Shown here piece after piece: positions 1 through 12,414 of a stretch of 64,000 nt of DNA. Position 1 is the stretch's first letter; every line of letters begins with the position of its first letter. The position numbers and the translations under genes were made by a program. Below the pieces are notes generated by a model. It made no database searches and was not told where the DNA came from. It saw only the letters and a program-made list of their open reading frames with translations. The DNA is from Stagonosporopsis chrysanthemi (Eukaryota > Ascomycota > Dothideomycetes > Pleosporales > Didymellaceae): positions 37,444-101,443 of the forward strand of contig JAFISE010000116.1 of the NCBI GenBank assembly GCA_022560025.1, read 5' to 3'.

Positions 1-1555
1 GCGGCCCGCGTCCGCAGTCGAACGTTGATTGTTTCTGTCCTAGGGTCTTCGTTGTGGTGCACTGCTTGGCGGGAGCTTCAGACGTCTACACATGGCGCTC
101 AGCACGATCACGGCCATAACGTCATTGCGCAAGCGGAAAATGGCGTCTTCAGTGCGCCTGGTTCTGGAGGTTCTCAGCACGCGCCAAGCGGCGCTCTCGA
201 AGGATCGAGGCTCAGGGCAGCTGGTGTGACGGCGCGCTTCCAAAGATACGCTTTGCTTTAGGCTAGCGAGCATCAACACGGGCGGTTGTCAGTATTGAGA
301 GCACTAACGTTCATCCTGCCACAGGCTGCGACAGAGACGAGTCAAGTCATCAGCAGGCACTCTGTAAGCTTCTGGCCGCGCTCTGCTGTCAATGTTGGTA
401 GGCAGGCTCAAGCGACTACAGGTGCCTAGGCAGTTTCACCGATCCATCCATCACATCGAACGTGCAGGACGCACTGTGCAAGAGCCACCGTTGCGAGAAC
501 GCCCTCGCTCGACAAGGCTGCCCGGCCACAATTCTGCAGCCAGGTCGCCATCGAGGTCGGCTGCCACGCGGGGCCGAGCAATGCAAACACGAACGTTCTC
601 GCGGGTGGCTTTGTCGTGTGGTCATGTTCGTGCTGGATCGATCCTCTTAGCTGCTTTTGAAACATGAACACCAAACGTTGCTTCACATGGCCGTCCTGCG
701 ACGGCACGCTGCCGACCATATAGAGCGGGCGGTAGCGACGCGTCGACAGCGTCTCCTCCTGCTCCCCTTCATTATTGCTTCCAAGTATTGTTCCTCGGCG
801 CTGCTCGACTCTGCGCAGGTGACGTGACGTACGTCCGTGTTAGCACTCGTTTGCGGACTGGACGAGCCGATCGCGTCCAGTTGGGACTGGCCCCAGCTGT
901 CCGCCAGAGCCATACTAGGCGGCCCAGCGCCCTCACCCTCCCGCAGCATCTCACGGCTGCCCTCCCACAATTCTCTCTTGCACTCCTGCGCCCGCTCGCT
1001 CCCTCTTTCGAGCATTCACTCCTCCCCATTTGCGTCACTCGTGACATACGGCCCTGCTCTAGGGAAACCGCACTCCTTGTCCACGCCGCCGCCCCTGCAC
1101 TCGATCCTTATCAACCGGGCCAGCTAGGCCTTGTCTGCCCTGCACTCTGCACTCTGCACTCTGCACGCCTCACAGCCTTTGCCCGTCACTTGCTGAGCTC
1201 GCCGCCTACCAGCATCGCCTACTCAGCATTGCATTGCCTGCGCCCGCTGTTTGTCCCGCACGTAGCCCAGCATGTAAGTGTGCTCCCCGCTAGCTCCCAA
1301 GCACTTGACCCTGCAGCTTGCAGCTCGCAGCGCTCCCCGCCTCAGCATGCAGCATGCAGCCTCTGTTGCCGCCTCCATCGACCGACCACGCCCGCCTTGC
1401 AGCTTTGATATTGACGCCTGCCAGATCACCCCACAAATACTTTTGCGAGACTCATTCGTGTCCTCAACGGCCTCGACTGGCTCGACCGTCACTTCTGTGA
1501 ACAGTACATACACCACAACAGCAGGCCTTGAGCCCCCTACACAACACATTTAGCA
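1..1555. other. 5' flank and pyrimidine-rich leader of SSD1
   Basis: No coding region is supported here. From about 870 to 1555 the plus strand is strongly C/T-rich, as in the promoters and long 5' leaders of highly expressed or translationally regulated fungal genes. A heptamer TGCACTC is repeated three times and partly a fourth at 1141-1166, and related GCAGCNTGCAG copies follow near 1312-1360. Open frames on both strands lack codon bias or any family resemblance. Introns in the leader are possible but cannot be called by eye. Confidence 0.5.
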
Positions 1556-4500
1556 ATGGACCAGCAGCAGCAGCAGCAGCAGGGCCAGCAAGGGCCAATG
1601 GGCCCTGCCGGCCGCCGCCTGCACATTGCTCACCGCCGTAGCCCGTCTGAGCTGACGCCGCTGATGAGTTCGTGCTCCCACCCCTCTCCTCCAAGCCTGG
1701 CTGACACACCCGCGCAGTGGAACAACTCGCTATTGCACAGCAGATCGAGGTTCTCCAGCAGCAGCAACAGCAGATCGCCGCAACGCATCAGCAGTATGTG
1801 AACATGGGCATGATCCAGCCACAGCAGCAGCTTGGCAACTTCCAGATGCAGCCCGGCCAGATGGCGAACCTGTCGCCCCAAGTAAACAACTACCAGTTTC
1901 AACAGCAGATGGGTCAGCAGCACCTCGGTGTTCCCATGCACACACCCGGCCAGCCTGGCCCCCACCGCCGCAACCAGTCTGCCCTTCCTAACGTTGGTAT
2001 GGGCCCGCCCCCCGCTCCTTCCTCCGGCGCGTCCGGCTTCGGCGACTTTGGTCAGCAGGGCAACCAGGGCCGAGAGAACGTCAACCCTCGTGGCCGCGGG
2101 GGTGGCGCCGCTGGCTCCGGACACACAAGAAGACACTCTTTAGCACTTTCTGATGCTAAGAAGGCAGCAGAACTGGCAGAATCGAAGAGAAAGACTTCTG
2201 GCTTCCAGTTCCCTCTGCCTTCAGCTGGTGGAAGCTCCAACCGTGACGCGAGTCCTGGTGGTGCTAGCACTGGCGAGCAACCCTCCGCACGTGGCGGTCG
2301 CGGCGGTCATGGACGCAGTCAGAGTATGGCTGTCGGACGTGGCGGCGGTAGCGCTGGCCGCGGTGGACCCGCATTCTCCTTCCCACAGGTGCCCGCCGAC
2401 TCGAGCACATCGAGCAATAACAACGCCCAGAGCGGACAATCTGACTTTCAACGCCGTGGCAGCGCGGGTCACGGCCGCAGCGCATCGCGCAATTTCGAGG
2501 GCAACTGGAGACAGCCTCAGAACAACCCTCCACAGCAGTCTACTCAGGAGAACCAGGCCCAGAACATGGGTAACTTCAACATGAACCAGACTGCCAATGC
2601 CGCTCCTTTCCAGCCCGGACACCGTACCCGCGGTTCAGTCAACCAGTCCGTTGGCTCTCTCGGCAACTTCCAGTACCCTGGCCAGCCCCAGCTGGTCGCC
2701 CCTGGTGTCCTCCTCCCCCAACAGATGCTTGCCCAGGGTCTCAACCCTCTCCAGATCGCCCATCTCCAGGCACTGCAGGCGCAGCAGCTGCAGGGCGGTG
2801 GCTTTGGAGGCCTTGGTGCTAGCCAGCATGCACAACCTCAGATGGGCATGCAGCAGCAGCAGCAGCAGCAGCGCAAGACTCTCTTTACTCCTTACCTCCC
2901 CCAGGCTACTTTGCCTGCACTACTTGGCGATGGCCAACTTGTCGCCGGTATCCTTCGTGTCAACAAGAAGAACCGAAGCGATGCTTACGTCACCACAACT
3001 GACCTGGACGCCGATATTTTCATTTGCGGCAGCAAGGACAGGAACCGTGCTTTGGAGGGTGACTTGGTCGCCATCGAGCTCCTGGATGTTGATGAAGTGT
3101 GGGGTCAGAAGCGTGAGAAGGAAGAGAAGAAGAAGAGGAAGGACAACGCGGACCCTCGCGGCGGTAGTATTGCCGTGAATGATGCCACGACTCAGCCTGA
3201 GGCGGCTGGAGAAGGTGGCATCCGCCGACGTGGAAGTCTGCGCCAGCGACCTACCCAAAAGAAGAACGACGATGTTGAAGTCGAGGGCCAGAGCTTGCTT
3301 CTCATGGAGGAGGAAGAGATCAATGACGAGCTGAAGCCTCTGTACGCCGGTCACGTTGTCGCAGTCATCGAGCGTGTTGCTGGACAGATGTTTTCTGGCT
3401 CCCTTGGACTTCTGCGCCCTAGCAGCCAGGCTACCAAGGAGAAGCAAGAGGCTGAACGCCAGGCTCGCGAGGGCAACAACAGCCGTCCTCAACCCGAGCG
3501 TCAAGAGAAGCCCAAGATTGTATGGTTCAAGCCTACAGACAAGCGTGTACCTTTGATCGCCATTCCTACTGAGCAAGCGCCCAGGGATTTCGTCGAGAAG
3601 CACCAGGAATATGCTGATCGTATTTTCGTTGCATGCATTAAGCGCTGGCCCATCACCTCGCTGCATCCCTTCGGTACATTGGTCGAGCAGCTTGGTGTCA
3701 TGGGTGATCCCAAGGTCGAAACCGACGCTTTGTTGCGCGACAACAACTTCGGTCCCGATGATTTCTCCGATGCAGTTATCAAAAACGTTGGCTTTGACGA
3801 CTGGTCTGTCGCCAATGATGGCGAGGAGGCAATCGAGGCACGCCGTGACCTCCGTGGCGAAGAGACGTTCACCATCGACCCCAACGGCAGCAAGGAGCTC
3901 GACGATGCCATTCACTTCAAGTACCTTGACGATGGCCATGTCGAGATTGGTGTACACGTTGCTGATGTCGCACACTTCATCAAGCCAAACTCTCTTGTCG
4001 ATCGTGAGGCGAAGAAGCGCGGAACAGGTGTCTACCTGATGGATCGCTCTGTCAACATGTTACCTTCCCGTTTGTCCAACGAGATCTGCTGCCTTAGTCC
4101 TGGCGAAGATCGCTACACTGTCAGTGTAATCTTCAAGGTCGACCCGAAGACCGGTCGCGTATCAGACGATGAGACCTGGGTTGGCAAATCCATTATCAAG
4201 AGCTCTGGCAAGCTGTCGTACGAAGAGGTCGACTCTGTTATTAGCGGACGCGATGATCAGGTGACAGCGGCTCGTGCTAAGGACATCAAGACATTGCACC
4301 AGGTCACGCAGCGATTCCGTCAGGCTCGTTTCGGCGACCGTACCGTCGACATCCAGCCTTTGCGTCTCATGTATCAGCTCGACGACGAGAACGTTCCTGT
4401 GGAGGCAAACATCTTCGACTCTTCGCCAGCTCACGAGTGCATTGAGGAGCTCAGCCATCTCGCGAACAGCTTCGTCGCAAAGAAGATCCACGCAGCTCTA

Positions 4501-5758
4501 CCTGAGAAGGCTCTCCTACGTCGCCAAGCTCCCCCCAACCCTCGTCGCCTGAACACCATCGCCGAGCGTATGACCGCAATCGGCTACGACATCGACACCG
4601 AGAGCAGTGGCACGCTCCAAAACAGCTTGTTCCAGGTCGAGGACAGCGATATTCGCAAGGGCATGGAGACACTCGTCATCAAATCTATGCCTCGCGCCAA
4701 GTACTTTGTCGCGGGCAAGGTACCTGAGGACCAATACGCTCACTATGCTCTTAACATTCCCCTGTACACACACTTCATGAACCCATCTCGCCGCTACGCC
4801 GATATCGTCGTGCACCGCCAGTTGGAGGCCGCTCTCTCCAACGGTGCTATTGAGTTCACCGAGGACATCGAGGTTCTGACCAAGACTGCGGAAATGTGCA
4901 ACACCAAGAAGGATTCTGCACACGCCGCTCAGGAGCAGAGCGTCCACATCGAGGCTTGCCGCAAGATGGATCGACTCAGCCAAGAGATCGGTGGTGACCT
5001 CATTGCTGAGGGTATTGTCATCTGTGTATACGAATCAGCTTTTGATGTCTTGATCCCTGAATGGGGTTTCGAGAAGCGTGTCCACTGTGATCAGCTTCCT
5101 CTCAAGAAGGCCGAGTTCGACAAGAACAAGCGTCTTCTGGAGCTGTACTGGGAGAAGGGTGTCCCCTCTTCCGCTTTCGTTCCTGAGGATGAGAGGCCGA
5201 AGCATGGCTCAATCCGGGCCTCCAACGCCGCAGCTGCTGCCCGTCACGCCGAGGCGGCCAAACAGCGTGCTAAAGAACAGGAAGAGGCCCAACGTCGCCA
5301 GATGGACACTGGAACAATGTCCACAAATGAGGTTGACGCTCTGTTCGACGATGACGATGATGATTCAAGCGACCTGAACTCCACTATGGCCGGTGTGTCA
5401 TTGAACCCGACCGGCGCCGACCGACCGACCCAGAGCATGCCCCCTTCGCCGACCAGGGGTCTCTCTGGCCAAGCGCCGCAGCGCACGAACTCAGATTCGA
5501 AGCTCTCAAAGAGCGCCAGCGAGGCGCCCGAGGCCAAGCTGTCGAACAAGGAGAAGTACCTCAGCTGGTTTGCTCTGCGCGAGGAGAACGGCGACTACAT
5601 CCAGGATGTGCGGGAGATGACACGTGTGCCTGTCATCCTTAAGACTGATCTCACCAAGAGTCCTCCGTAAGTTACAGCATACACCTACCAATTTTTCATC
5701 TGCTGATATACCTTCCAGTTGCCTAACCATCCGTTCGCTGAACCCGTACGCTTTGTAA
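1556..5758 (+). CDS. ssd1: Ssd1-type RNB-domain RNA-binding translational regulator
   Basis: Three exons: 1556-1667, 1718-5666 and 5719-5758, giving 1366 aa. Intron 1 uses a GTTCGT donor; the last intron restores the conserved Ssd1 C-terminus SPPCLTIRSLNPYAL. Residues 1-420 are Gln-, Gly- and Ser-rich and probably disordered. A cold-shock-like OB region starts near 424 (TLFTPYLPQATLPALL), with a basic insert near 500, and the RNB domain begins near 735. Ssd1 binds mRNAs for cell-wall proteins and controls their translation and localisation under the NDR kinase Cbk1/Cot1. The N-terminus carries at least five HxRxxS sites (HRRSPS, HRRNQS, HTRRHS, HGRSQS, HGRSAS) that fit the Cbk1 consensus. The RNB motif reads TIDPNGSKELDDAI: one of four metal-binding aspartates is Glu, in keeping with the family being nuclease-dead. 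The tail is acidic (poly-Asp near residue 1245). Confidence 0.97.
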
Positions 5759-7346
5759 GCGCATTCGTTCACCACTCATCGGTACATGACAAGAACGATT
5801 ATGTGGTAACTTCGTTCGGAAGTGCGAACGTTACCGTATCTGTCAACATTGCTTGAAGGGAAATCGCATAGCGTGGATATAGTTAAGTTGTGTTGGCACA
5901 AAATCAGATGGTTGACGAATCTGTATTGTTCATGTGTATGGGTTACGCGACCGTGTCACGGGATATTTACAGGAGGTCCAATTGATCCGTTAGTAGTGTA
6001 TTATCGTATTTTTTCATTGCACCTTCATCATTGCTGTCTGGGTTTTGCTTTTGAGTTGGTGTCGAACGATTACAGACTGACACTTAACAAAACCACAACG
6101 GAGGCGTCGGATAGCGAGCAGCCCATTGGCTTCACGAAACCGAAACAAGTTGGACATGCTGCACACTCCGGTATCTTTGACATCCTTGGGCGAGTGTCAC
6201 ACTCGGCTACTAGGGAGGTGACACTCTGCCGGCATCTGCGCCGCACGTTGATGGCTAGGGCGGTGCTCGAGCTGATTTGCGACTCCTTAGGAACAAGACC
6301 CTTGGTAATAGCTACCCGCAAAGCTTGTGCTGGCAGTCGTTTCTTCCGGCCAACGCATTGCCTCAGGCATGAAGACCGTTATGACAGGGTGATGCTAGGT
6401 ACTTGGCAGCTGTCTTGTGGGTGTTTTGGTTGTGCGCGATGGATGCTCGCCTGCCTCATACTCCACCACCACATCTCCAGCTTCGCCAGGTTCAATGGCA
6501 GCGCAATATGTCCTCCGCATTGCTTGCTGCGAGCGCGCAGATCATTCTTCGAGCCTGTCTAAAAGAACTTGTCGAGAGCACGTTTTGAAACGTTTGAAGG
6601 GGCTATCACCGACGCTGCACGAATCGCGTTCGCAGGCTTGAGAGGTTGAGTGCCTCACGCAATTGCTGGTGAGCCACACTTGAAGCCCACCGGATAGGCT
6701 AGTCGCCGCCATTGATCACAATGCGCTCTCAGGTGCGTCCAGAATTCGTCATGGGCGGCTCTGTCGCCTCCGTGCAGCCAAGTGTGTGATGTTGGTGCTC
6801 ACACGGTTTCATCGCGAGGTTTTCGCGTCGCAGCCCCCCGACCTGCAACACCTCACGCGTCCAACACCAACCCCAACACAGCCATACGGAATAGTTCAGC
6901 GGCTGCTACAGCGCGAGCAAGCAGTGCCCTGGCGATCAATGGGTCGACGAGCCAAGGCTAAAAGCTTCAATCGTTACGGATCCGGTAAGCTGCTCCAGCA
7001 TGTGGACGGGATCGCTCAGCCCGCCCCTCCGCCATGAGCTCTGCATCCGTCCTCCGAATCTACCATGGTGTCTCAGATTTGCTAGGAGCTGCGAAGTCTT
7101 GTATAAGGATCATTCGCTTCCCATCTCTGTTTCTACCGAACGTTTCTGTTGGACATCAACTGCAAGGCTTCCATATCTCTGTACCTAATACTTACGACAT
7201 TCCTTACGGTCTTCTTCTACCGCGTCCCTGGCTGGACTTTAAGAGATATATTTAATATTCGAATTCAAAGCGAGACTTTGCTGGCCGTCGATCCTTACGA
7301 ATCTATCTTCTCAACGACAACAAACAACTACTTAATTTCCACCAAT
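5759..7346. other. intergenic: SSD1 3' flank and promoter of the ferritin-like gene
   Basis: About 1.6 kb with no supported gene. A 246-codon open frame at 5822-6562 has no recognisable similarity and atypical composition, so I do not call it. T-rich stretches just after 5760 suit an SSD1 3' UTR. The last 150 bases before 7347 are C/T- then A-rich, as in a promoter and 5' leader (ACCAAT before the start codon). Confidence 0.5.
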
Positions 7347-8403
7347 ATGCCGAGCGTATCAACAATCCTCAAGGGCCTCTTCGCCCTGGCGCCTCTTGTC
7401 GCTGCCGCTCCTGCTCGTCTCGATGCTCGTCAGGAGTCTTCTTCTTCTTCCGCAGCCGCGCCGTCTGCGACCTCGCCAACGGGGTCTGCGCCTGCGGCCA
7501 TGGCAACTTTGAGCGATGTCGACATCCTTCAGTTGTAAGTGCACACGACCAACTGTCTATGTATCAGAGCTGACAATCCTAGTGCTCTGACTGCTGAGCA
7601 TCTCGAGTCGACCTACTACAAGCAGGGTTTCGCGAAGTTCCCCATGAGCGACTTCCAGGCTCTCGGTCTTAACGAGGGCCAGATCAAGTCTCTCATGGGC
7701 GTTGGCATGACCGAGGCTACTCACGTCACCACCCTGATGTCTGCGATCACTGGCGCTGGCGCAAAGCCCGTCGAGCCCTGTGAATACAACTTCGATGCTG
7801 CCCTTACCAGCGCCGACACCATGGTCAAGACCGCCCGTGTCCTCGAGGCCGTCGGTGTCTCCGCCTACCTCGGTGCGGCCCCCATGGTCAACTCATCTGA
7901 CGTCCTTGCCGCCGCTGCGTCCATCGTCACCGTCGAAGCACGCCACCAGGCTTTCATTCGCGTTGCTTCCGGCGCTGAGCCCGTCCCTGCTGCCTTCGAT
8001 GTCGCCCTCCAGCCCCGCGCTGTTTTCACCCTCCTTGCCCAGTTCATCAAGTCCTGCCCCCAGGGCTCGAACCTGAACATCCAGGCCTTCCCCGCCATCG
8101 CGCTGCAGAACCCCGAGCAGGCCACCGTTGGTCAGAACCTGAAGCTCGCCGATCCCGCAAGTCCTGCTGGTGCCTCTTTCTGCGCTTTCGTTGCTCCGTA
8201 AGTCAATTTCCCCGTCATTCTATTTCACGAACGAATATTCTAACTATCTCAATAGTGGCGGCAACCAGTTCTCGAAGATCGAGAACGGCAACTGCATGGT
8301 CCCCCAGAACCTGCAGGGTGAGGTCTACATGATGATCACCAAGACCGAGTCCGTAAAGGACGACCAGATCCTCGCCGGCCCCTCCGTCATCCAGCCCTCG
8401 TAG
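7347..8403 (+). CDS. secreted ferritin-like domain protein (Rds1/desiccation-related type)
   Basis: Exons 7347-7534, 7583-8197 and 8256-8403, 316 aa. Both introns have GTAAGT donors; the first splice gives DILQFALTAEHLES, a hallmark of the fungal Ferritin_2 family. Residues 1-21 form a signal peptide (GLFALAPLVAAAPA), followed by a dibasic-like LDAR site and a Ser/Ala-rich linker. The ferritin-like four-helix region spans about 58-225, including YYKQGF, a segment normally rich in Glu and His. Relatives such as S. pombe rds1 respond to stress and glucose or ammonium limitation; their enzymatic activity and metal use are unproven. It probably acts outside the cell or in the wall. Assignment to the family is firm; function is inference. 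Confidence 0.9.
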
Positions 8404-9106
8404 ACGTCTTGCCCTGTGCAAACACGTCTCTCCCTGCCCCTTCCTCCACCTTCCCCAGTATCGTGGCGGACAACGCAGACGAGCGCACGTCGAAACCAAA
8501 CCAAAGAGCAAAAGGGGCACACACACAAACACTCCAGCTACATTCGCACAACAACAATAGCACGACAAGAATACAACAAGTGTTTCTCCACCCCCTCAAG
8601 ACCTCGAAAGTTCCCTTTCCCTTTCTGTAGATGAGTTTTCCCCCGTATCGAAGTTTGTGTCGTCGCGGCTGAGGTAGTTTCGGTACAGAGATGAGAGATA
8701 AATCAGCCCTGATGTCCATGTCCGCAGATACCCCAGATCAGATACGACGCCTTTGTACGCTTGATGCGCACGGGGCAGTAATTTAATGGTGAAGAATTTT
8801 CTTCTTTCCAATATGTTTCTGTGCCATGTGTTGATGTTGATGATGTTGGTGCGAGTGGGGCGGTGGTGTGGTGTGGTGAGGAGTCCTGAAATCTGGCGTC
8901 GTGCGTGGGGTGTTTCAGTGATGCTGGAAGGTGTCTTATGTGCGTGTGTTATGGAGTGATGCATTGTGGGGGGTGGGATACACGTCAGCCTCGCTCATGG
9001 TGCTTCAAAGGTGAATAATCTTACACTGACAGCCCTCGAAGGCATTACTATGGGAGTACCGTGAAAGCATAAATTCATTATTGGTATCAGTATACTAAAT
9101 CTCAAC
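8404..9106. other. convergent intergenic region (two 3' UTRs)
   Basis: The region lies between the plus-strand ferritin-like gene and minus-strand hmgA, so it should hold both terminators. The first 230 bases are C/A-rich; a TTGATGTTGATGATGTTGGTG-like low-complexity patch lies near 8830. No gene supported. Confidence 0.5.
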
Positions 9107-10581
9107 TCAAGTATAATGTGGCACCTGCGCCATGTCCCCCTCTGTCCCGCTGGCCACAGCCCTGACCCCGTTGTCGATTTTTTGCCCAGGCTTCAGTCTG
9201 AAATGCGGCTTCAGCGGCTCCCAGCTCTCGGCGTTGTAGTCTTCCTGCACCTTTGCGCATTTCTTGAGCCCCCAATCCGTGACACCAATCATCAAACAGC
9301 TCTCGAACATGAATGCCATGCTGCCCTCACCGACCTTGTGGGGTGTCAATTGCGCATTCGAGGCCTTCTCGTGTGTCGACGCATCCGGACCATGTCCGCT
9401 CATGACGTTGTGCAGCGAGGCGCCTGCGGCCTGGAAACCACCGCCTGTTTTGGCATCGTACTGTCCGTGGATAAGCCCCATAAATTCGGACATAGTGTTG
9501 CGGTGATACCAGGGTGGGCGGAAGGTGTCTTCAGCGACGAGCCAACGCGGCGGGAAGATGACGAAGTCGGCAATGGCGGTGCCGGGAGAGGCGCTCTGGC
9601 AAGTCAAGACGGTATAGATGGATGGGTCGGGGTGGTCGTATGACACGCTGCCTATAGTGTTGTAGCGGCCCAGGTCATATTTGTACGGGTAGTACAGACC
9701 GTGCCAGGCGACAACATCGAAGGGAGTGTGGTCTTGCTTCGCGGCGTAGAGATAGCCGGCGAACTTAGCCAGGATGGTCCACGCGCTGCCTGTATCTTCG
9801 TCGAAGTCGGCGACTGGCGCTTGGAAGTCGCGCGCATTGGCGAGACAGTTGGAACCGATGGGGCCCAGCTCGGGGAGCTCGAAGTGGCCTTCGTACAGCT
9901 CTAGGATGTAGCCTCGAACGGGGCCATTCGGGAGTGTGACTCGGTATCTGATGCCGCGAGGAATCACGCAAATCTCGTTGGGGCGAACAACGAGGCGACC
10001 GAGTTCGGTCTGGATATCGAGAACGCCGTGCTGAGGAACAATGAGGAAGTCGCCGTCTGCAGAGTAGAAGGCTTCATTTGCTGCCATATCTTTGCCTGCT
10101 GCATAGATGAAGTAGCCAACGCCGGTCTTCATGGTGGGATCTCCAGCGCCAGCAACGAGGTGCAGTGAGTGCACCCAGTCCACTGTCTCGTCAAGATCGA
10201 ACGGGTCCCATCGTAGTTGGTTGGGAATGAAATGGATCTTCTCCCAGGGCTTGTTCTCGGGGTTTGTGTTAAAAGTACTTGATTCACGCGCCTCGAAGTT
10301 GCTGTGGCCGCACGAGGGCAGTATGCGGTAAAGCCATGACTGCTGATTCTTGTGTCGCGGAGCTGTGAATGCTGTGCCAGAGAGCTTCTCAGCGTAAAGA
10401 CCTAGCGGAGGCTTTTGTGGCGAGTTGGCAGCAATTGGCAGTGCACCCTCTACTGCTTCTGTTCTGATACATTGTGAGCAGAATGTAATCGTTGTGTTGC
10501 CAGTAAAGCTTACTCGTGGTAGGAGGCAAAACCATTCTGATACCTGTACTTCTCCTTGAAGTTGAATTGTGTGGAGGGCAT
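9107..10581 (-). CDS. hmgA: homogentisate 1,2-dioxygenase
   Basis: Two exons on the minus strand: 10581-10514 and 10463-9107, 474 aa. The 50-bp intron (GTAAGC...TATCAG) joins NGFASYHE to TEAVEGALPIAANSPQKPP, matching the family N-terminus. The enzyme opens the ring of homogentisate to maleylacetoacetate in the Phe/Tyr and phenylacetate pathways, using Fe(II) and O2 in the cytosol. Iron ligands are visible as the His and Glu of WYHRNTMSEFMG (near residue 340) and the His of the later SGHGPD segment region. The length is normal for the family. It is transcribed divergently from fahA across a 481-bp shared promoter, so co-induction is likely. This is one of the most certain calls in the window. 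Confidence 0.98.
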
Positions 10582-11062
10582 AATGATGGTTGGTGAGCTG
10601 TCTTTGATAGTGTGTGGAACTACCCCAGATCAAAACCAGAACGTAGTTTTAGGTCGGATTGTCCCTGAATATATGCAGCAAGCTCCTGGAACGGCAGCAA
10701 CGCGGTGCAACTTTCGAGACTGCAACATGTCTGCTTAGTGACTTAGTGACTGCGGTAAAAGGCGGCTCGGATTCCGTTGGCGGGAATAACCCGCATTTTC
10801 CCGTCGTCACCCTCCATCAGTAGCCGTCAATGTTGCTGCAATCACGACATGGCGGGCAGCGACGCGATCGGAACACGCTTTCCGACTCTGTTGACGATAC
10901 ACACAGATGCTCGGAATTGGAGAGTACATTGAGCGCTGCAAATTCGATAAGAAAGCATCACACCACCTTTGTTCTTGACGAGCTTCGTGCCCCGCGAATA
11001 CTCACGGCGCGGCAATCCCAGGCTCTTCAGCACCAGCAGCAAAGCAGCACCAACGCCCAACC
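10582..11062. promoter_or_regulatory. bidirectional promoter of hmgA and fahA
   Basis: The 481 bp between two divergent start codons of consecutive pathway enzymes. It contains a tandem TTAGTGAC repeat at about 10736-10751 and the palindrome described separately at 10780-10794. No TATA box is obvious. A shared control region is inferred from layout; in Aspergillus the homologous genes are induced together by phenylacetate, Phe or Tyr through the Zn2Cys6 factor HmgR. Confidence 0.7.
10780..10794. promoter_or_regulatory. CGG-N7-CCG inverted repeat, candidate Zn2Cys6 operator
   Basis: The sequence GCGGG-AATAA-CCCGC is a perfect 5-bp inverted repeat with a 5-bp spacer. Read as zinc-cluster half-sites it is CGG-N7-CCG (10781-10783 and 10791-10793). 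It lies about 200 bp from the hmgA start and 270 bp from the fahA start. The palindrome is seen directly; its use by an HmgR-like factor is inference. Confidence 0.5.
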
Positions 11063-12414
11063 ATGACTTCCTTACGCTCATGGTTTAGCATTCCTCGAGG
11101 CTCCCACTTCTCGCTCGCAAACATCCCCTTCGGTATCATCTCGACAGCGTCAACGACACCACGAGTCGCTGTTGCAATTGGTGATCATGCGCTGGATCTC
11201 GAGGCCTTTGCAGCAAACAACGGCTTTTCAGGGCTGTCGACAATCCAGCCACACCAGGCGGTCTTCTCACAACCGTCACTGAACGCTTTTGCTGCACTTG
11301 GGCGGCCCATCCATTCCGTTGTGCGCAAATACATCCAGAGCGTCTTCACCGAGAATACTGAGTTTCCAGACGTGCTGAAAAACAACCAGTTGTTGCAGAG
11401 GCAAGTTTTGATTCCACTACAAGATGTGAAGAAGCACTTGCCTTTCAAGATCGGCGACTACACCGACTTCTTCGCTGGCATGAACCATGCCTACAACTGC
11501 GGAGTAATCTTCCGTGGGCCACAGAACGCACTGCAACCCAACTACAAGCATCTCCCTGTGGGCTACCATGGGCGGGCATCATCTGTTGTCCCGTCAGGAA
11601 CACCAATTCGACGACCAAATGGCCAGATCCTACTCAACCCGACCGCTGAGAACAAACAACCAACTTTCTCACCCTGCAAAAAGCTCGATATCGAACTCGA
11701 GCTTGGCGCATTCGTGTGCGGGTCCAACGAGCAAGGAACCCCTATATCGATCGATAAGGCTGCAGACAATATCTTCGGTGTTGTCTTGATGAACGACTGG
11801 TCAGCGCGAGATATCCAAGCCTGGGAGTATGTTCCCCTCGGACCATTCAACGCAAAAAACTTCGGCACAACCATCAGTACGTGGGTTGTTCTCGCAGATG
11901 CGCTGGAGCCCTTCAAGGTCGAGGGCTTAGAGAATGACGGTAACGTATTGCCGTATCTTAAAGAGAAGGATGAGAAGTCTGTGTACGACATCAACCTTCA
12001 GGTAGACGTGAAGAGTAAGTTCAGTCCGCAGTTTTGCACTGTCATGACTTATAAACTGCAGCATCATCCGGTCACAACACCACAATATCAAAGGTCAACG
12101 CACGAAATCTGCTATGGTCGTTCCCGCAGATGCTTGCGCACCACACCATCACCGGCTGTCCATTCCAGCCTGGTGATCTCCTTGGCTCTGGCACGATAAG
12201 CGGCGATTCTCCGGCCGAATATGGAAGCTTCATAGAACAGAGCCAGAATGGCAAGGATCCCATCAGACTGAGTGGTGGCGAGATGAGGACGTTCTTGGAG
12301 GATGGTGATGAAATTATCATCAAGGGTTTCTGCGGGCTGGACGAGGAAGCATTGGTAGGGTTTGGTGAGTGTGTAGGCAGGATCGAGCCTGCCTTGGAGC
12401 TCAAGTTCGATTGA
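11063..12414 (+). CDS. fahA: fumarylacetoacetase
   Basis: Exons 11063-12014 and 12062-12414, 434 aa, with a 47-bp intron (GTAAGT...CTGCAG). After splicing the second exon reads SSGHNTTISKVNARNLLWSF, the conserved FAH core. The enzyme hydrolyses fumarylacetoacetate to fumarate and acetoacetate, the last step of Phe/Tyr breakdown. Metal and catalytic residues are visible: DYTDFFAGMNHAYNCG (Asp and His), LDIELELGAF (two Glu), MNDWSARDIQAWEYVPLGPF (Asp) and the following NAKNF Lys. The C-terminal domain ends in IEPALELKFD. It shares a promoter with hmgA; maleylacetoacetate isomerase (maiA), often the third member, is not in this window. Confidence 0.97.

Noticed and set aside
2920..3975. 351-codon minus-strand frame inside SSD1
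   Set aside because: Shadow of the conserved SSD1 coding sequence.
5822..6562. 246-codon open frame after SSD1
   Set aside because: No motif, odd composition with many Cys, His and Trp, and no splice or start support; likely chance.
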